Source: Desulfobacterales bacterium (GTDB taxonomy: Bacteria > Desulfobacterota > Desulfobacteria > Desulfobacterales > Desulfolunaceae). From it: DNA of 32,787 bases. The translations under genes and the position numbers were made by a program. The notes beneath the pieces are model-generated. The model had not been told where the DNA came from. It was given only the letters and a program-made list of their open reading frames with translations, and did no database searches. Where the stretch lies: the NCBI GenBank assembly GCA_022360815.1, contig JAKSCC010000063.1, positions 1 to 32,787 on the forward strand. The letters run 5' to 3'. Positions 16,111 to 23,535 of the stretch are shown in pieces; position 1 is the stretch's first letter; every line of letters begins with the position of its first letter.

Positions 16111-17021
16111 ACTATTCCTGATAAAGCCGACGGACCAGTGGGCTTAAAGCCCTGCTCTGGAGTGGCGGGTCGGGGTGATGGGTTTTTTTGTATCGGAGTC
16201 GGTGCCGCCCTTACGGCTTCGTTTGCTTGTTTCAGCCGTGATGGTTCAAATGTTCACATCCTCTCTATATATCAGGAGCCCCTTTGTGAGGGCAAACGGT
16301 ATTCTTACGGGGCCGTGTTTTGAGATGGGTGTTTAAACAATGTTCTCGATGCAGGAACAGGGAACCAATGTCAATTGGCCATAGAAAGAGGCATTGGGCA
16401 CAAAAGGCACAGATATTCCCTTATGTTGTGGTTGATTTTTTCTTTACCTCAATGTGTGGGGTAAGGCCATGGGAAATGGCTGTAACTTCAAGCGTGAAGC
16501 GATGAAACGCAGTGTGATAGAGAGGAAAAAAAGAGAAAAAAAGCTAACGGGTCTAAATGGTGCAAGATTTTGGATTGTGTGAGTGTGGAGGACGTGGGCT
16601 AAGTCTAAATCGTAGCAAATAAGAGTTAATCGGCGTTATTTAGAGAATGGTTGTTCTGGTCGACTTTTGTGAAAATGGTGAACAGGCTGAATATTGTTGA
16701 AGAAACACTCCGAATAGAATTGGGAATATTTAAGGTTAGTTGAGAGGGTATAAGGATGAATATATAGTGAATGCAGCATGTTGCAAGGTTGGGTTTTTGT
16801 GTGGCAGTGGCTGCTTCAAATCAAAGATATTCAGCTTGACGCCTCCAATATCTTGGATTATGACCATCCTACATCACGATGGGCGATTCTGTCCCATGTT
16901 TTCTATCCTTGGTATTCTGCAATGTATCAGGAATAATCTATTCATTTTGGCGTTGAGTGATAGCCCTTGTGAAAGGGAACGGACTCTTATTGTTTTTTAG
17001 TTGCGGGTGAGCTGACTGTAT
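16111..17021. other. gene-free AT-rich region upstream of dnaA, candidate regulatory or origin region
   Basis: This 911-base stretch separates the divergent pdxA and dnaA genes and is more AT-rich than its surroundings. It contains a purine-rich tract of A and G at 16519-16543, an imperfect direct repeat at 16543-16565 and 16598-16618, and a short hairpin CCCTT-GTGA-AAGGG at 16964-16977. The short open frames inside it lack good ribosome binding sites and recognisable content. I looked for TTATCCACA-type DnaA boxes and found none. An origin or dnaA control region is an inference from position. Confidence 0.45.
16543..16618 (+). repeat. imperfect direct repeat upstream of dnaA
   Basis: Two copies of GCTAA-(CGG)-GTCTAAAT-x-GT-x-GCAA occur at 16543-16565 and 16598-16618, 55 bases apart. 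They share GTCTAAAT exactly and differ by a 3-base gap and two substitutions. The copies flank an AT-rich spacer and follow a purine-rich tract. Confidence 0.55.
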
Positions 17022-18383
17022 ATGGATGCGGTTTGGGACAACATTAAATCTGTGCTTAGGGAGAGACTTCCGGGGCACAGCTACCGGATGTGGATTGAGC
17101 CGGTGCGCTTTGAAGATAGGGAAGGTGAAGAGTTTAAACTCTCGTGTCCCAACTATTTTTCTAAAAAGCGGGTTCAGGACCACTATGGTGCCATGATTGA
17201 GGCGGAGGTCAAAACCCTTCTGGGGTCTGAGATGCGCCTTTCTCTGGACATCCGGAAATCTGCATCTACCAGCCGAGGTCCTGTGGTGAAAAAGGGGCTT
17301 CAGCGTGTTCAGACCCAGATGGTGATTCCTGAAGTGGCTCATCCGGTAATGCACAGCGGCCGGATGCTTCGGCCCGATTTTACTCTGGATGATTTCCTGG
17401 TTTCTGAGAGCAACGATTTTGCCTATTCGGCAGCCCTTTCTCTGGCTTCATCCAATAGAAGCCACAACAGCTCTCTTTTTCTTCTCTCGGAGACCGGCAT
17501 GGGCAAGAGTCACCTCACCCAGGCCATTGGGCATCACATCAATAAAAAGAGGCCTCAGGATAGAGTCTATTACATTACAGCAGAAGACTTCACCAACGAG
17601 ATGATCGGCTCTTTCAAAAACGATACGGCCAGTCAGTTTAAGGAGAAGTATCGAAACCAATGTGATGTGTTGCTTCTGGAAGACGTTCACTTTCTGGGCG
17701 GAAAAGAGCGAACTCAGATTGAGCTGGCCATGACCCTGGACTACCTTATGGAGTCTGGAAAGAAGATCATGTTTTCCAGTTGCTATCTGCCCAATGATAT
17801 TCCCAAGATGAACGAGCAGCTCGCATCCCGTTTTACCTCCGGGCTTATCTCTCCCATCGAAGACCCCAACTTCAGAACACGTGTTCGAATTCTGAAGAAG
17901 AAGGCAGCCAGAAACGGTGAGCAGCTCCCCATGGATGTGATAGAGTATCTTGCCGGAGAGCTGACCGATAACATCCGCCAGCTAGAGAGCGGGCTGGTGT
18001 CGGTCACCGCCAAGTCGTCTCTCATGGGCGTGCCGCTGGATTTGGATCTGGCGGAGAGTGTGGTGAAAAATATCGCCACCAAGAAGAAGCGGATTACCAT
18101 CGACAGCATCAAAAAGCTGGTCTCACGAGAGTTTAATATCACCACGGCCGAGATGGTCTCCAAGTCTCGGAAAAAGACCATCGTCAAGCCTCGGCAAGTG
18201 GCCATCTATCTGTCTCGAAAATACACCGACCAGCCGCTTCAGGCCATTGGAAAGAACTTCAATCGGTATCATGCCACGGTGATGCATGCGGTGGGGATTA
18301 TCGAAAAAGAGATGCGGCAGGTGGTGCAGATGCGAAACCAGATTGAGTATCTCTCCAAGAAAATTGAAAACGGAGAGTTTTAA
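17022..18383 (+). CDS. dnaA: chromosomal replication initiator DnaA, diverged domain IV
   Basis: The 453-residue protein has the DnaA layout. Domain I begins VWDNIKSVLRERL and ends near residue 70. The AAA+ domain has Walker A SETGMGKSHL near residue 156, Walker B DVLLLEDVHFLGGKERTQ near residue 214, the arginine-finger box LASRFTSGL and sensor 2 DNIRQLESGL. Domain IV has KSRKKTIVKPRQVAIYLSRK. The recognition loop, FGGRDHTTV in most DnaA proteins, reads FNRYHATV here (residues 413-420): one Gly is missing, Asp becomes Tyr and the first Thr becomes Ala. Box specificity is therefore likely to differ. dnaN and recF are not adjacent. It could be the sole DnaA or a paralogue; the window cannot tell. 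Confidence 0.93.
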   Translation: MDAVWDNIKSVLRERLPGHSYRMWIEPVRFEDREGEEFKLSCPNYFSKKRVQDHYGAMIEAEVKTLLGSEMRLSLDIRKSASTSRGPVVKKGLQRVQTQMVIPEVAHPVMHSGRMLRPDFTLDDFLVSESNDFAYSAALSLASSNRSHNSSLFLLSETGMGKSHLTQAIGHHINKKRPQDRVYYITAEDFTNEMIGSFKNDTASQFKEKYRNQCDVLLLEDVHFLGGKERTQIELAMTLDYLMESGKKIMFSSCYLPNDIPKMNEQLASRFTSGLISPIEDPNFRTRVRILKKKAARNGEQLPMDVIEYLAGELTDNIRQLESGLVSVTAKSSLMGVPLDLDLAESVVKNIATKKKRITIDSIKKLVSREFNITTAEMVSKSRKKTIVKPRQVAIYLSRKYTDQPLQAIGKNFNRYHATVMHAVGIIEKEMRQVVQMRNQIEYLSKKIENGEF

Positions 18384-18400
18384 AAAAGAAGCATGTCTTT

Positions 18401-18437
18401 GCCCGGGTTTGGCTTTGTTTAAATTCGGGCTTTGTTT
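18401..18437 (+). terminator. possible weak terminator after dnaA
   Basis: GCCCG (18401-18405) can pair with CGGGC (18426-18430), followed by TTTGTTT. The loop is long and the stem short, so the call is tentative. Confidence 0.3.
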
Positions 18438-18525
18438 GGCACTGATATGTAACAATGGTTACACCTTGAGGTGTGTGTTTTGAAACGGCCTGTCTTAAAC
18501 TGTGTATGTGGATTATGGAGGTGGT

Positions 18526-18711
18526 ATGACCTGTTTTGAAGATGCTCTTCAAAGAGTGGACTGTCGTCGCCGAGCCCAAAGAATCAAGGATGTTTTGGAT
18601 AAAATGGCTCAGGTTGAAGTGATTGCCCGAGGGTTGGGGGTGGAACCTTTGGAGATCAATCGCATGAAACGTGAAACCTTGAGGGAGCTCAGCTCTCACC
18701 TTTTACCCTGA
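18526..18711 (+). CDS. small helical protein of unknown function
   Basis: A 61-residue open frame starts at ATG 18526 with GGAGG four bases upstream, a strong translation signal. The product is charged and likely all-helical (ALQRVDCRRRAQRIKDVLDK and ARGLGVEPLEINRMKRETL), with no membrane segment. I do not recognise a family. The frame is open to a GTG at 18502, which is less likely. It lies 142 bases downstream of dnaA on the same strand. The 215 bases that follow it (18712-18926) include a pyrimidine-rich stretch near 18736-18783 and no clear gene. Confidence 0.6.
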   Translation: MTCFEDALQRVDCRRRAQRIKDVLDKMAQVEVIARGLGVEPLEINRMKRETLRELSSHLLP

Positions 18712-18926
18712 AAAAATGATTTCCATTGATATCTTTCTTCTGAACCTGACCTCTTCTCTCTCTTCTTCATCTCTACTTCACCTAAGTTTCTGAACGGATC
18801 CTGTTTTCGTCTGATCGCTCCACATATTCATCGCACGTCCGAATAAGCCGTGGTATGATGCCGTTTCTTATGGCAGAGCTTGCTTGTTTTAAAGCTCTTT
18901 TTTGATATCCAGGCGGTGAAGAGATC

Positions 18927-20303
18927 ATGACACTCAAGCGTGGGGCTGTCTCAGCCCTAAAAAAGATATATGGAAAAAATCGGTTTAAGTCTGAACTGGA
19001 AGATCTGACCTGTTACGCCTTTGATGCGGTCAATGGCCGCTACCTTCCCGATGCGGTGGTGTTTCCAGAATGTCCTGATGAGATTGCCCAGACGCTTGCC
19101 CTTGCCAGCGAAATGGGATTTCCAGTGGTGCCCAGGGGAAGCGGAACCGGCACCACCGGAGGCTCGGTGGCTGTGGAAGGAGGAGTGGTTCTGGTGACCA
19201 CGCAAATGAACCGTATTTTAACCATCGATACGGATAACTTCATTGCCGAAGTGGAGCCGGGGGTGATTACCGGGGATTTTCATCATGCCGTGGAAAAGCT
19301 GGGGCTCTTTTACCCCCCTGACCCCTCCAGTGCAGGGGTCTCGACCCTTGGGGGAAATGTGGCGGAGTGCGCCGGAGGGCCCAGGGCGGTAAAGTATGGT
19401 GTGACCCGGGATTATGTGCTGGGGGTTGAAGCGGTGACGCCTCTGGGCGAAATCATTCGCACCGGGGTGAAAACGGCCAAGGGGGTGGTGGGCTATGATT
19501 TGACCCGGCTTCTGGTAGGCTCAGAAGGGACCCTTGCGGTGATCACGCGTATCTGGCTTCGACTTTTGCCCCTGCCCTCTTCAAGTGCCACCATGAAGGT
19601 CTCCTTTGGCAGCATGGAGGAGGCGGCAGCTGCGGTAACGCGGATTATCGCCTCAGGCATACTTCCTCGGTGTGTGGAGTACATGGATGAGGCCTCCTTG
19701 GAGTGCGCCATGACCATAGCCGATCTCGGGCTACCCAAGGGGTGCCGGTCGGTGCTTTTGATTGAGGTGGATGGCACCCAGAGCGAGGTGGAGCGATCTG
19801 TCGAGGGCGTGGAAGATTTGGTGGTTGCAGCCGGTGCCATCAAGGTGGAGCGGGCTGAAAGCGAGGCCGAGGCCAAACGGCTTTGGATGGTTCGAAAAAA
19901 AGTCTCTCCGGCCCTCTATCGTTTTGGGCCGGACAAGGTCAATGAAGATATTGTCGTGCCGCGCAGTGCCATTCCTGAGATGGTGAAGAAGATCGAGTCT
20001 CTTAAAAGAGAGTATGGCCTTCCCATGGTGAGCTTTGGGCACGCAGGCGATGGCAATATCCATTTTAATGTGATGATCGATAAAAAAGATGCCGCCCAGA
20101 AGCTTCGCGCCGAAGCGGTGGTTGAAGAGCTTTTTACCCATACCCTGGCCCTTGGAGGTACGCTTTCCGGAGAGCATGGGGTGGGCATCACCAAAAGGCC
20201 CTACATCGGAAAAGAGATTGGTGAGGCCGAACTCTCGCTGATGCGGGGCATCAAAAAGGTCTTTGATCCCAAAGGGATTTTAAATCCATCGAAGATTTTT
20301 TAG
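18927..20303 (+). CDS. FAD-linked oxidase, GlcD/D-lactate dehydrogenase type
   Basis: A 458-residue flavoprotein of the GlcD family, which oxidises D-lactate, glycolate or another 2-hydroxy acid. The PP-loop FAD motif is visible as VVPRGSGTGTTGGSV near residue 67 and again in PPDPSSAGVSTLGGNVAECAGGPRAVKYG near residue 130. The C-terminal domain has the conserved FGHAGDGNIHFNV and LSGEHGVGITKRPYI. Length and motifs are intact. No GlcE, GlcF or lactate permease gene adjoins it, so the electron acceptor and substrate are uncertain. The start ATG is preceded by GGTGAAGAGA, an acceptable ribosome binding site. Confidence 0.92.
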   Translation: MTLKRGAVSALKKIYGKNRFKSELEDLTCYAFDAVNGRYLPDAVVFPECPDEIAQTLALASEMGFPVVPRGSGTGTTGGSVAVEGGVVLVTTQMNRILTIDTDNFIAEVEPGVITGDFHHAVEKLGLFYPPDPSSAGVSTLGGNVAECAGGPRAVKYGVTRDYVLGVEAVTPLGEIIRTGVKTAKGVVGYDLTRLLVGSEGTLAVITRIWLRLLPLPSSSATMKVSFGSMEEAAAAVTRIIASGILPRCVEYMDEASLECAMTIADLGLPKGCRSVLLIEVDGTQSEVERSVEGVEDLVVAAGAIKVERAESEAEAKRLWMVRKKVSPALYRFGPDKVNEDIVVPRSAIPEMVKKIESLKREYGLPMVSFGHAGDGNIHFNVMIDKKDAAQKLRAEAVVEELFTHTLALGGTLSGEHGVGITKRPYIGKEIGEAELSLMRGIKKVFDPKGILNPSKIF

Positions 20304-20328
20304 AGAAAAGAGGGTAGGCGATCCTCTT

Positions 20329-20551
20329 AGGCTGTCATTATTCAGATGTGCCCCCAGCGGGTCGCTTTTTTGAAAAAAAGCTCCGCAAAAAACTTTTCTA
20401 TTGTCCCGCGCTTCCTTTTAATCGCCCTTATGGGCGATTAAAAGGAAGCGCGGGGTTAAAAAAATCAAATCACAGGAACGTAAGCACGTGTGTTTAAAAG
20501 TTTGGCTCCCGACAGGGCCGCCGGAGGCAAATGATAGCAGAATGACAGCCT
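20329..20551. mobile_element. MITE-like palindromic element
   Basis: This 223-base segment is bounded by an 11-base perfect terminal inverted repeat, AGGCTGTCATT at 20329-20339 and its complement at 20541-20551, with weaker similarity continuing inward. Its centre is a 23-bp perfect hairpin (20405-20427 with 20432-20454, 4-base loop). It encodes no protein. The form fits a miniature inverted-repeat transposable element or a structured dispersed repeat; no clear target duplication is seen and no second full copy lies in this window. Confidence 0.6.
20405..20454. repeat. 23-bp perfect palindrome with TTAT loop
   Basis: Positions 20405-20427 are exactly complementary to 20432-20454 and separated by four bases. 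It is far longer than a normal terminator stem and no T-run follows. It sits in the middle of the MITE-like element. Confidence 0.9.
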
Positions 20552-20597
20552 CAGACTTTGGGAATGTGGTAACTTTTTTCTGAGTTACTCAAAACTA

Positions 20598-20645
20598 AAA
20601 ACACCCCTGACAAAGAACGGTCTGGCTCTTTGTCAGGGGTGTTTT
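20598..20645. terminator. long hairpin terminator, probably bidirectional
   Basis: A perfect 19-bp stem pairs 20598-20616 with 20627-20645 around a 10-base loop, flanked by A-run and T-run inside the stem. It lies 22 bases past the stop of the small minus-strand gene at 20668 and can also serve the plus-strand GlcD gene. Confidence 0.9.
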
Positions 20646-20667
20646 GGGTTGTGTGAAAAAACAGGGC

Positions 20668-20865
20668 CTACTGAAGACGGGCGGGCATGATCTCAGTATT
20701 CATCAGATCTTCGATCATCTCCATTCGCGCATTCTGTTCCCTTTCGATGATGCACTTGAGCCGCAATGCGCAGTGCTTGGTACACACCTTGTCGGTGCTG
20801 TCAAAGCCGCCAAAACAGTCGGTGTACCCTTGGGTCTTCTGGATGAACAGTGTGTCGTTGAACAT
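20668..20865 (-). CDS. small cysteine-motif protein of unknown function
   Basis: A 65-residue protein with the pattern C-x10-C-x3-C-x5-C: DCFGGFDSTDKVC, TKHC and ALRLKC, around residues 17-38, followed by a helical acidic tail. Four cysteines in this arrangement could hold zinc or an iron-sulfur cluster. A similar CFG-type motif is, to my recollection, found in small uncharacterised proteins of Desulfobacterota, but I cannot name a family. AAGAGGA stands four bases before the ATG, and a terminator follows the stop, so it is very likely expressed. It starts 32 bases after the stop of the inositol monophosphatase gene and is probably co-transcribed with it. Confidence 0.78.
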   Translation of the reverse strand: MFNDTLFIQKTQGYTDCFGGFDSTDKVCTKHCALRLKCIIEREQNARMEMIEDLMNTEIMPARLQ

Positions 20866-20897
20866 GTATCCTCTTTGTCTGCCTCTCTATGGGAGAA

Positions 20898-21686
20898 TCA
20901 CTCTGCATGCGCTGTGGCGAGTAGATGCATCATCTCCTTGTGAATGGGCCCGTTGGTGGCCAGCATGGTGGGGTCACCGGGGGTGTACGGGCCCCCTTGA
21001 AAATCTGTAATGGTTCCTCCGGCCTCACGGGCAATAAGGACGCCCGCTGCCGTGTCCCAGCTTTTAAGGTTCTGTTCCCAGAACCCGTCAAAACGCCCCG
21101 AGGCCAGGTAGCAGAGGTCGAGCGCCGCCGAACCAAGTCGCCTGAGTCCCTGGGCTTTGCCAAGGCATCGCTTCACCTTTGCCATTAGTTCATCCAGGAC
21201 TTCGCGGCGGTTGTAAGGAAATCCGGTGACAAGAAGGCTCTCCTCAAGATCAGCCGTCTGGCTGACACCGATGGCTTTTCCATTTCGCGTGGCGCCTTTG
21301 CCTTTTTCGGCCAGAAAGAGCTCACGCGTGATGGGGTTTAAGACGGCTCCCAAAAGGGTTTCGCCATGGGCCTGAAACGCGATGGAGGTGCAAAAGAGCG
21401 GCAGGCCATGGGCAAAATTTGTGGTGCCGTCCAGGGGGTCGATAACCCACCTGAAGGGCGCGTTTTCGCTATGGGCTCCGCTCTCTTCCGCCAGAATGCC
21501 GTGGTGGGGAAATACCCTTGAAATGGTCTCAATCACAGCGGCTTCGGCGGCTTTGTCCGCTTCGGTGACCAGATCCACCGCCCCTTTTTTCTCTATGGCA
21601 ACCCCTGCCTCATAGAGGGGGCAAAGCAGGTTTCCTGCCTTGTGAAGGGATGAAATTGCCGTATTTTTAACCGTTTCCATATCCAT
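20898..21686 (-). CDS. inositol monophosphatase family protein (SuhB-like)
   Basis: The 262-residue product is a Mg2+-dependent, Li+-sensitive phosphatase of the IMPase family. The metal-binding motifs are intact: ILAEESGA near residue 65, WVIDPLDGTTNFAHG near residue 80, and the C-terminal SWDTAAGVLIAREAGG. Substrate may be inositol-1-phosphate or another small phosphate; in enterobacteria SuhB also binds transcription factors during rRNA synthesis, which cannot be inferred here. The ribosome binding site is weak. It lies 123 bases downstream of hflX on the same strand. Confidence 0.92.
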   Translation of the reverse strand: MDMETVKNTAISSLHKAGNLLCPLYEAGVAIEKKGAVDLVTEADKAAEAAVIETISRVFPHHGILAEESGAHSENAPFRWVIDPLDGTTNFAHGLPLFCTSIAFQAHGETLLGAVLNPITRELFLAEKGKGATRNGKAIGVSQTADLEESLLVTGFPYNRREVLDELMAKVKRCLGKAQGLRRLGSAALDLCYLASGRFDGFWEQNLKSWDTAAGVLIAREAGGTITDFQGGPYTPGDPTMLATNGPIHKEMMHLLATAHAE

Positions 21687-21809
21687 GGTGTAAAAGGTTT
21701 ATCCTTTTTCAGAAGGCGCGTCAACACCTTGGGGCTTGCGAAAAGCGTTTGAAGAGATTCTTTTTTCAGCCATTTGTTTTGAGTCGGCCTTTCGTAAGGG
21801 GCGCTCTTT

Positions 21810-23489
21810 TTACCCCATATCTTCCGGTGGGTTGGGGTCAGGCTCACCGTCTAAGATGGGGGTGATAAGGGTCTCCACCTCGTTTTCAATGCCCATAAGA
21901 AGAGGGGTTAGGCTGGCCCTGTTTAGGGCAGAGATAAAAATGCCGCCATACTGAGTGGCCAAGGCTGTCTGCCTCTCCTGATCGATGCGATCCATCTTGT
22001 TGAAGACGAAAAGGGAGGGGATATCCCCCAGTTTCAGATCGGCAAGGATCTTCTCCACAGATTCGATCTGCTTTTCGCACCTGGGGTTTGAGGCGTCGAT
22101 CACATGAAGAAGAAGATCGGCGGACTCCAGCTCTTCCAATGTGGCCCGAAAAGAGACCATGAGCTCTTTGGGAAGATCCCGGATAAAGCCGACGGTATCG
22201 GTGATGATTACCTCAAATTCCCTGGGAAACCGAAGGCGTCTGCTGGAGGGGTCCAAGGTGGCGAAGAGGCGGTCCTCGGCCATCACCTTGCTTTGGGTCA
22301 GGGTGTTTAAAAGGGTTGATTTGCCCGCGTTGGTGTACCCCACAATGGAGACGATGGGCACCCCTTTTCGGTTTCGTTTGGCCCGCTGCTGGCCCCTCTG
22401 TTTTTTGACGTTTTCGATCTGCTTGGAGAGTTGGGTGATGCGGTCTCTCACCCGCCTTCGGTTGAGCTCCAGCTTGGTTTCACCCGGGCCCCTTCCTCCG
22501 ATACCCCCGGTAAGGCGGCTCATGGCGGTGTTCATGACGATCAGTCTTGGAAGCATGTATTTGAGCTGGGCCAGCTCCACCTGAAGTTTGCCCTCACGGC
22601 TCTGGGCTCGCCTTGCAAAGATGTCCAAAATCATCTGGGTTCTGTCGATCACCTTGATCTCCACCAGATCGGTAATAGAGCGAATCTGGGCCGGAGAGAG
22701 CTCCTGATCAAAGATGAGGATGGTGGCCCCTTTCTGCATGGCGGCGATGGTGATTTCGCTCAGCTTGCCGCGTCCCAAAAGGTGTTTGGGATCGTTTTTC
22801 TTTCGAACCTGAAGCACGGTTTCAAGCACATCGATGTTGCTGGATCGGGCCAGCTCTTCAAGCTCTTTAAGGGAAGAGATCGCCTCTTTTCTCTGGCGCG
22901 TGGTGACGCTTACCAAGATGGCCCGCTCTTCGGCATCGCCTGCGGCAAGGGTGCGCTCTTTTTGCGAGAGTTTGGCCTCCACCTCTTCGATGATGACATC
23001 CAGGTCTTCGCGAAGGTGGCCCGCCGACATGGGCGGCAGCTCGACCGTGGGGCTGCCCGTCTCCTGAGAAGAGATGTGGGCCACGTGGATGCGGTGGGCC
23101 GCGCCTTTTTCATCGACGGTGACCGCTGCCATGAGGTCAAAGCGCAGAAGGGCGAGGTCTGTCAGGTCGTCCCGGCTCAGGGCCTCCTCTTTTTTAAGGT
23201 GGGTATGGATGTAGCGCAGGCCGCAGAGACGTCCGGAGATGGGGGCGTAGCCTTTGAGTTCCGGAATGAAGATCTGGTCGGATGAGCCCACCACCACAAA
23301 CTCGATTTTTCCGGCCCTGGAGGCGAAGATGGCGATCTGACGCCGAATCTCCAGGCTGACCGCGGCCATTTCGTGGGCCAGCTCAGGGGTGACGGCACTG
23401 CCCCAGGGGAGTCTGCGTCGGTAGAGGGATTCCAGCCGTTTTTTCTGGTTGGACTTCAGGCCTTCGATGTGGCCAAATACTTTTTTCAT
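21810..23489 (-). CDS. hflX: GTPase HflX with extended N terminus
   Basis: HflX is a ribosome-associated GTPase that splits stalled or heat-damaged ribosomes. From ATG 23489 the protein has 559 residues. The HflX core starts near residue 190, with RGPGETKLELNRRRVRDRI near 333, then the GTPase motifs GYTNAGKS (384-391), DTVGFIRDLP and NKMD. About 180 residues precede the core, longer than E. coli HflX (426 in total); the extension has an SRAGKIEFVVVG-type block seen in long HflX variants. An open frame continues to 23726 but overlaps dnaB in another frame and gives low-complexity sequence, so it is rejected. The ribosome binding site before 23489 is poor, so a nearby start is possible. Confidence 0.9.
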   Translation of the reverse strand: MKKVFGHIEGLKSNQKKRLESLYRRRLPWGSAVTPELAHEMAAVSLEIRRQIAIFASRAGKIEFVVVGSSDQIFIPELKGYAPISGRLCGLRYIHTHLKKEEALSRDDLTDLALLRFDLMAAVTVDEKGAAHRIHVAHISSQETGSPTVELPPMSAGHLREDLDVIIEEVEAKLSQKERTLAAGDAEERAILVSVTTRQRKEAISSLKELEELARSSNIDVLETVLQVRKKNDPKHLLGRGKLSEITIAAMQKGATILIFDQELSPAQIRSITDLVEIKVIDRTQMILDIFARRAQSREGKLQVELAQLKYMLPRLIVMNTAMSRLTGGIGGRGPGETKLELNRRRVRDRITQLSKQIENVKKQRGQQRAKRNRKGVPIVSIVGYTNAGKSTLLNTLTQSKVMAEDRLFATLDPSSRRLRFPREFEVIITDTVGFIRDLPKELMVSFRATLEELESADLLLHVIDASNPRCEKQIESVEKILADLKLGDIPSLFVFNKMDRIDQERQTALATQYGGIFISALNRASLTPLLMGIENEVETLITPILDGEPDPNPPEDMG

Positions 23490-23535
23490 GTAAGACTCAT
23501 TTTTGGGTAACGATTTATCTTTTATTAATCTTCCA

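Noticed and set aside
16740-17000. 86-residue plus-strand open frame just before dnaA
   Set aside because: It starts with TTG without a ribosome binding site and its composition is that of non-coding sequence.
16111-17021. Canonical oriC with TTATCCACA DnaA boxes upstream of dnaA
   Set aside because: No such box was found on either strand by eye; only a non-standard repeat is present.
22431-23285. 284-residue plus-strand open frame
   Set aside because: It is a shadow of hflX on the opposite strand.
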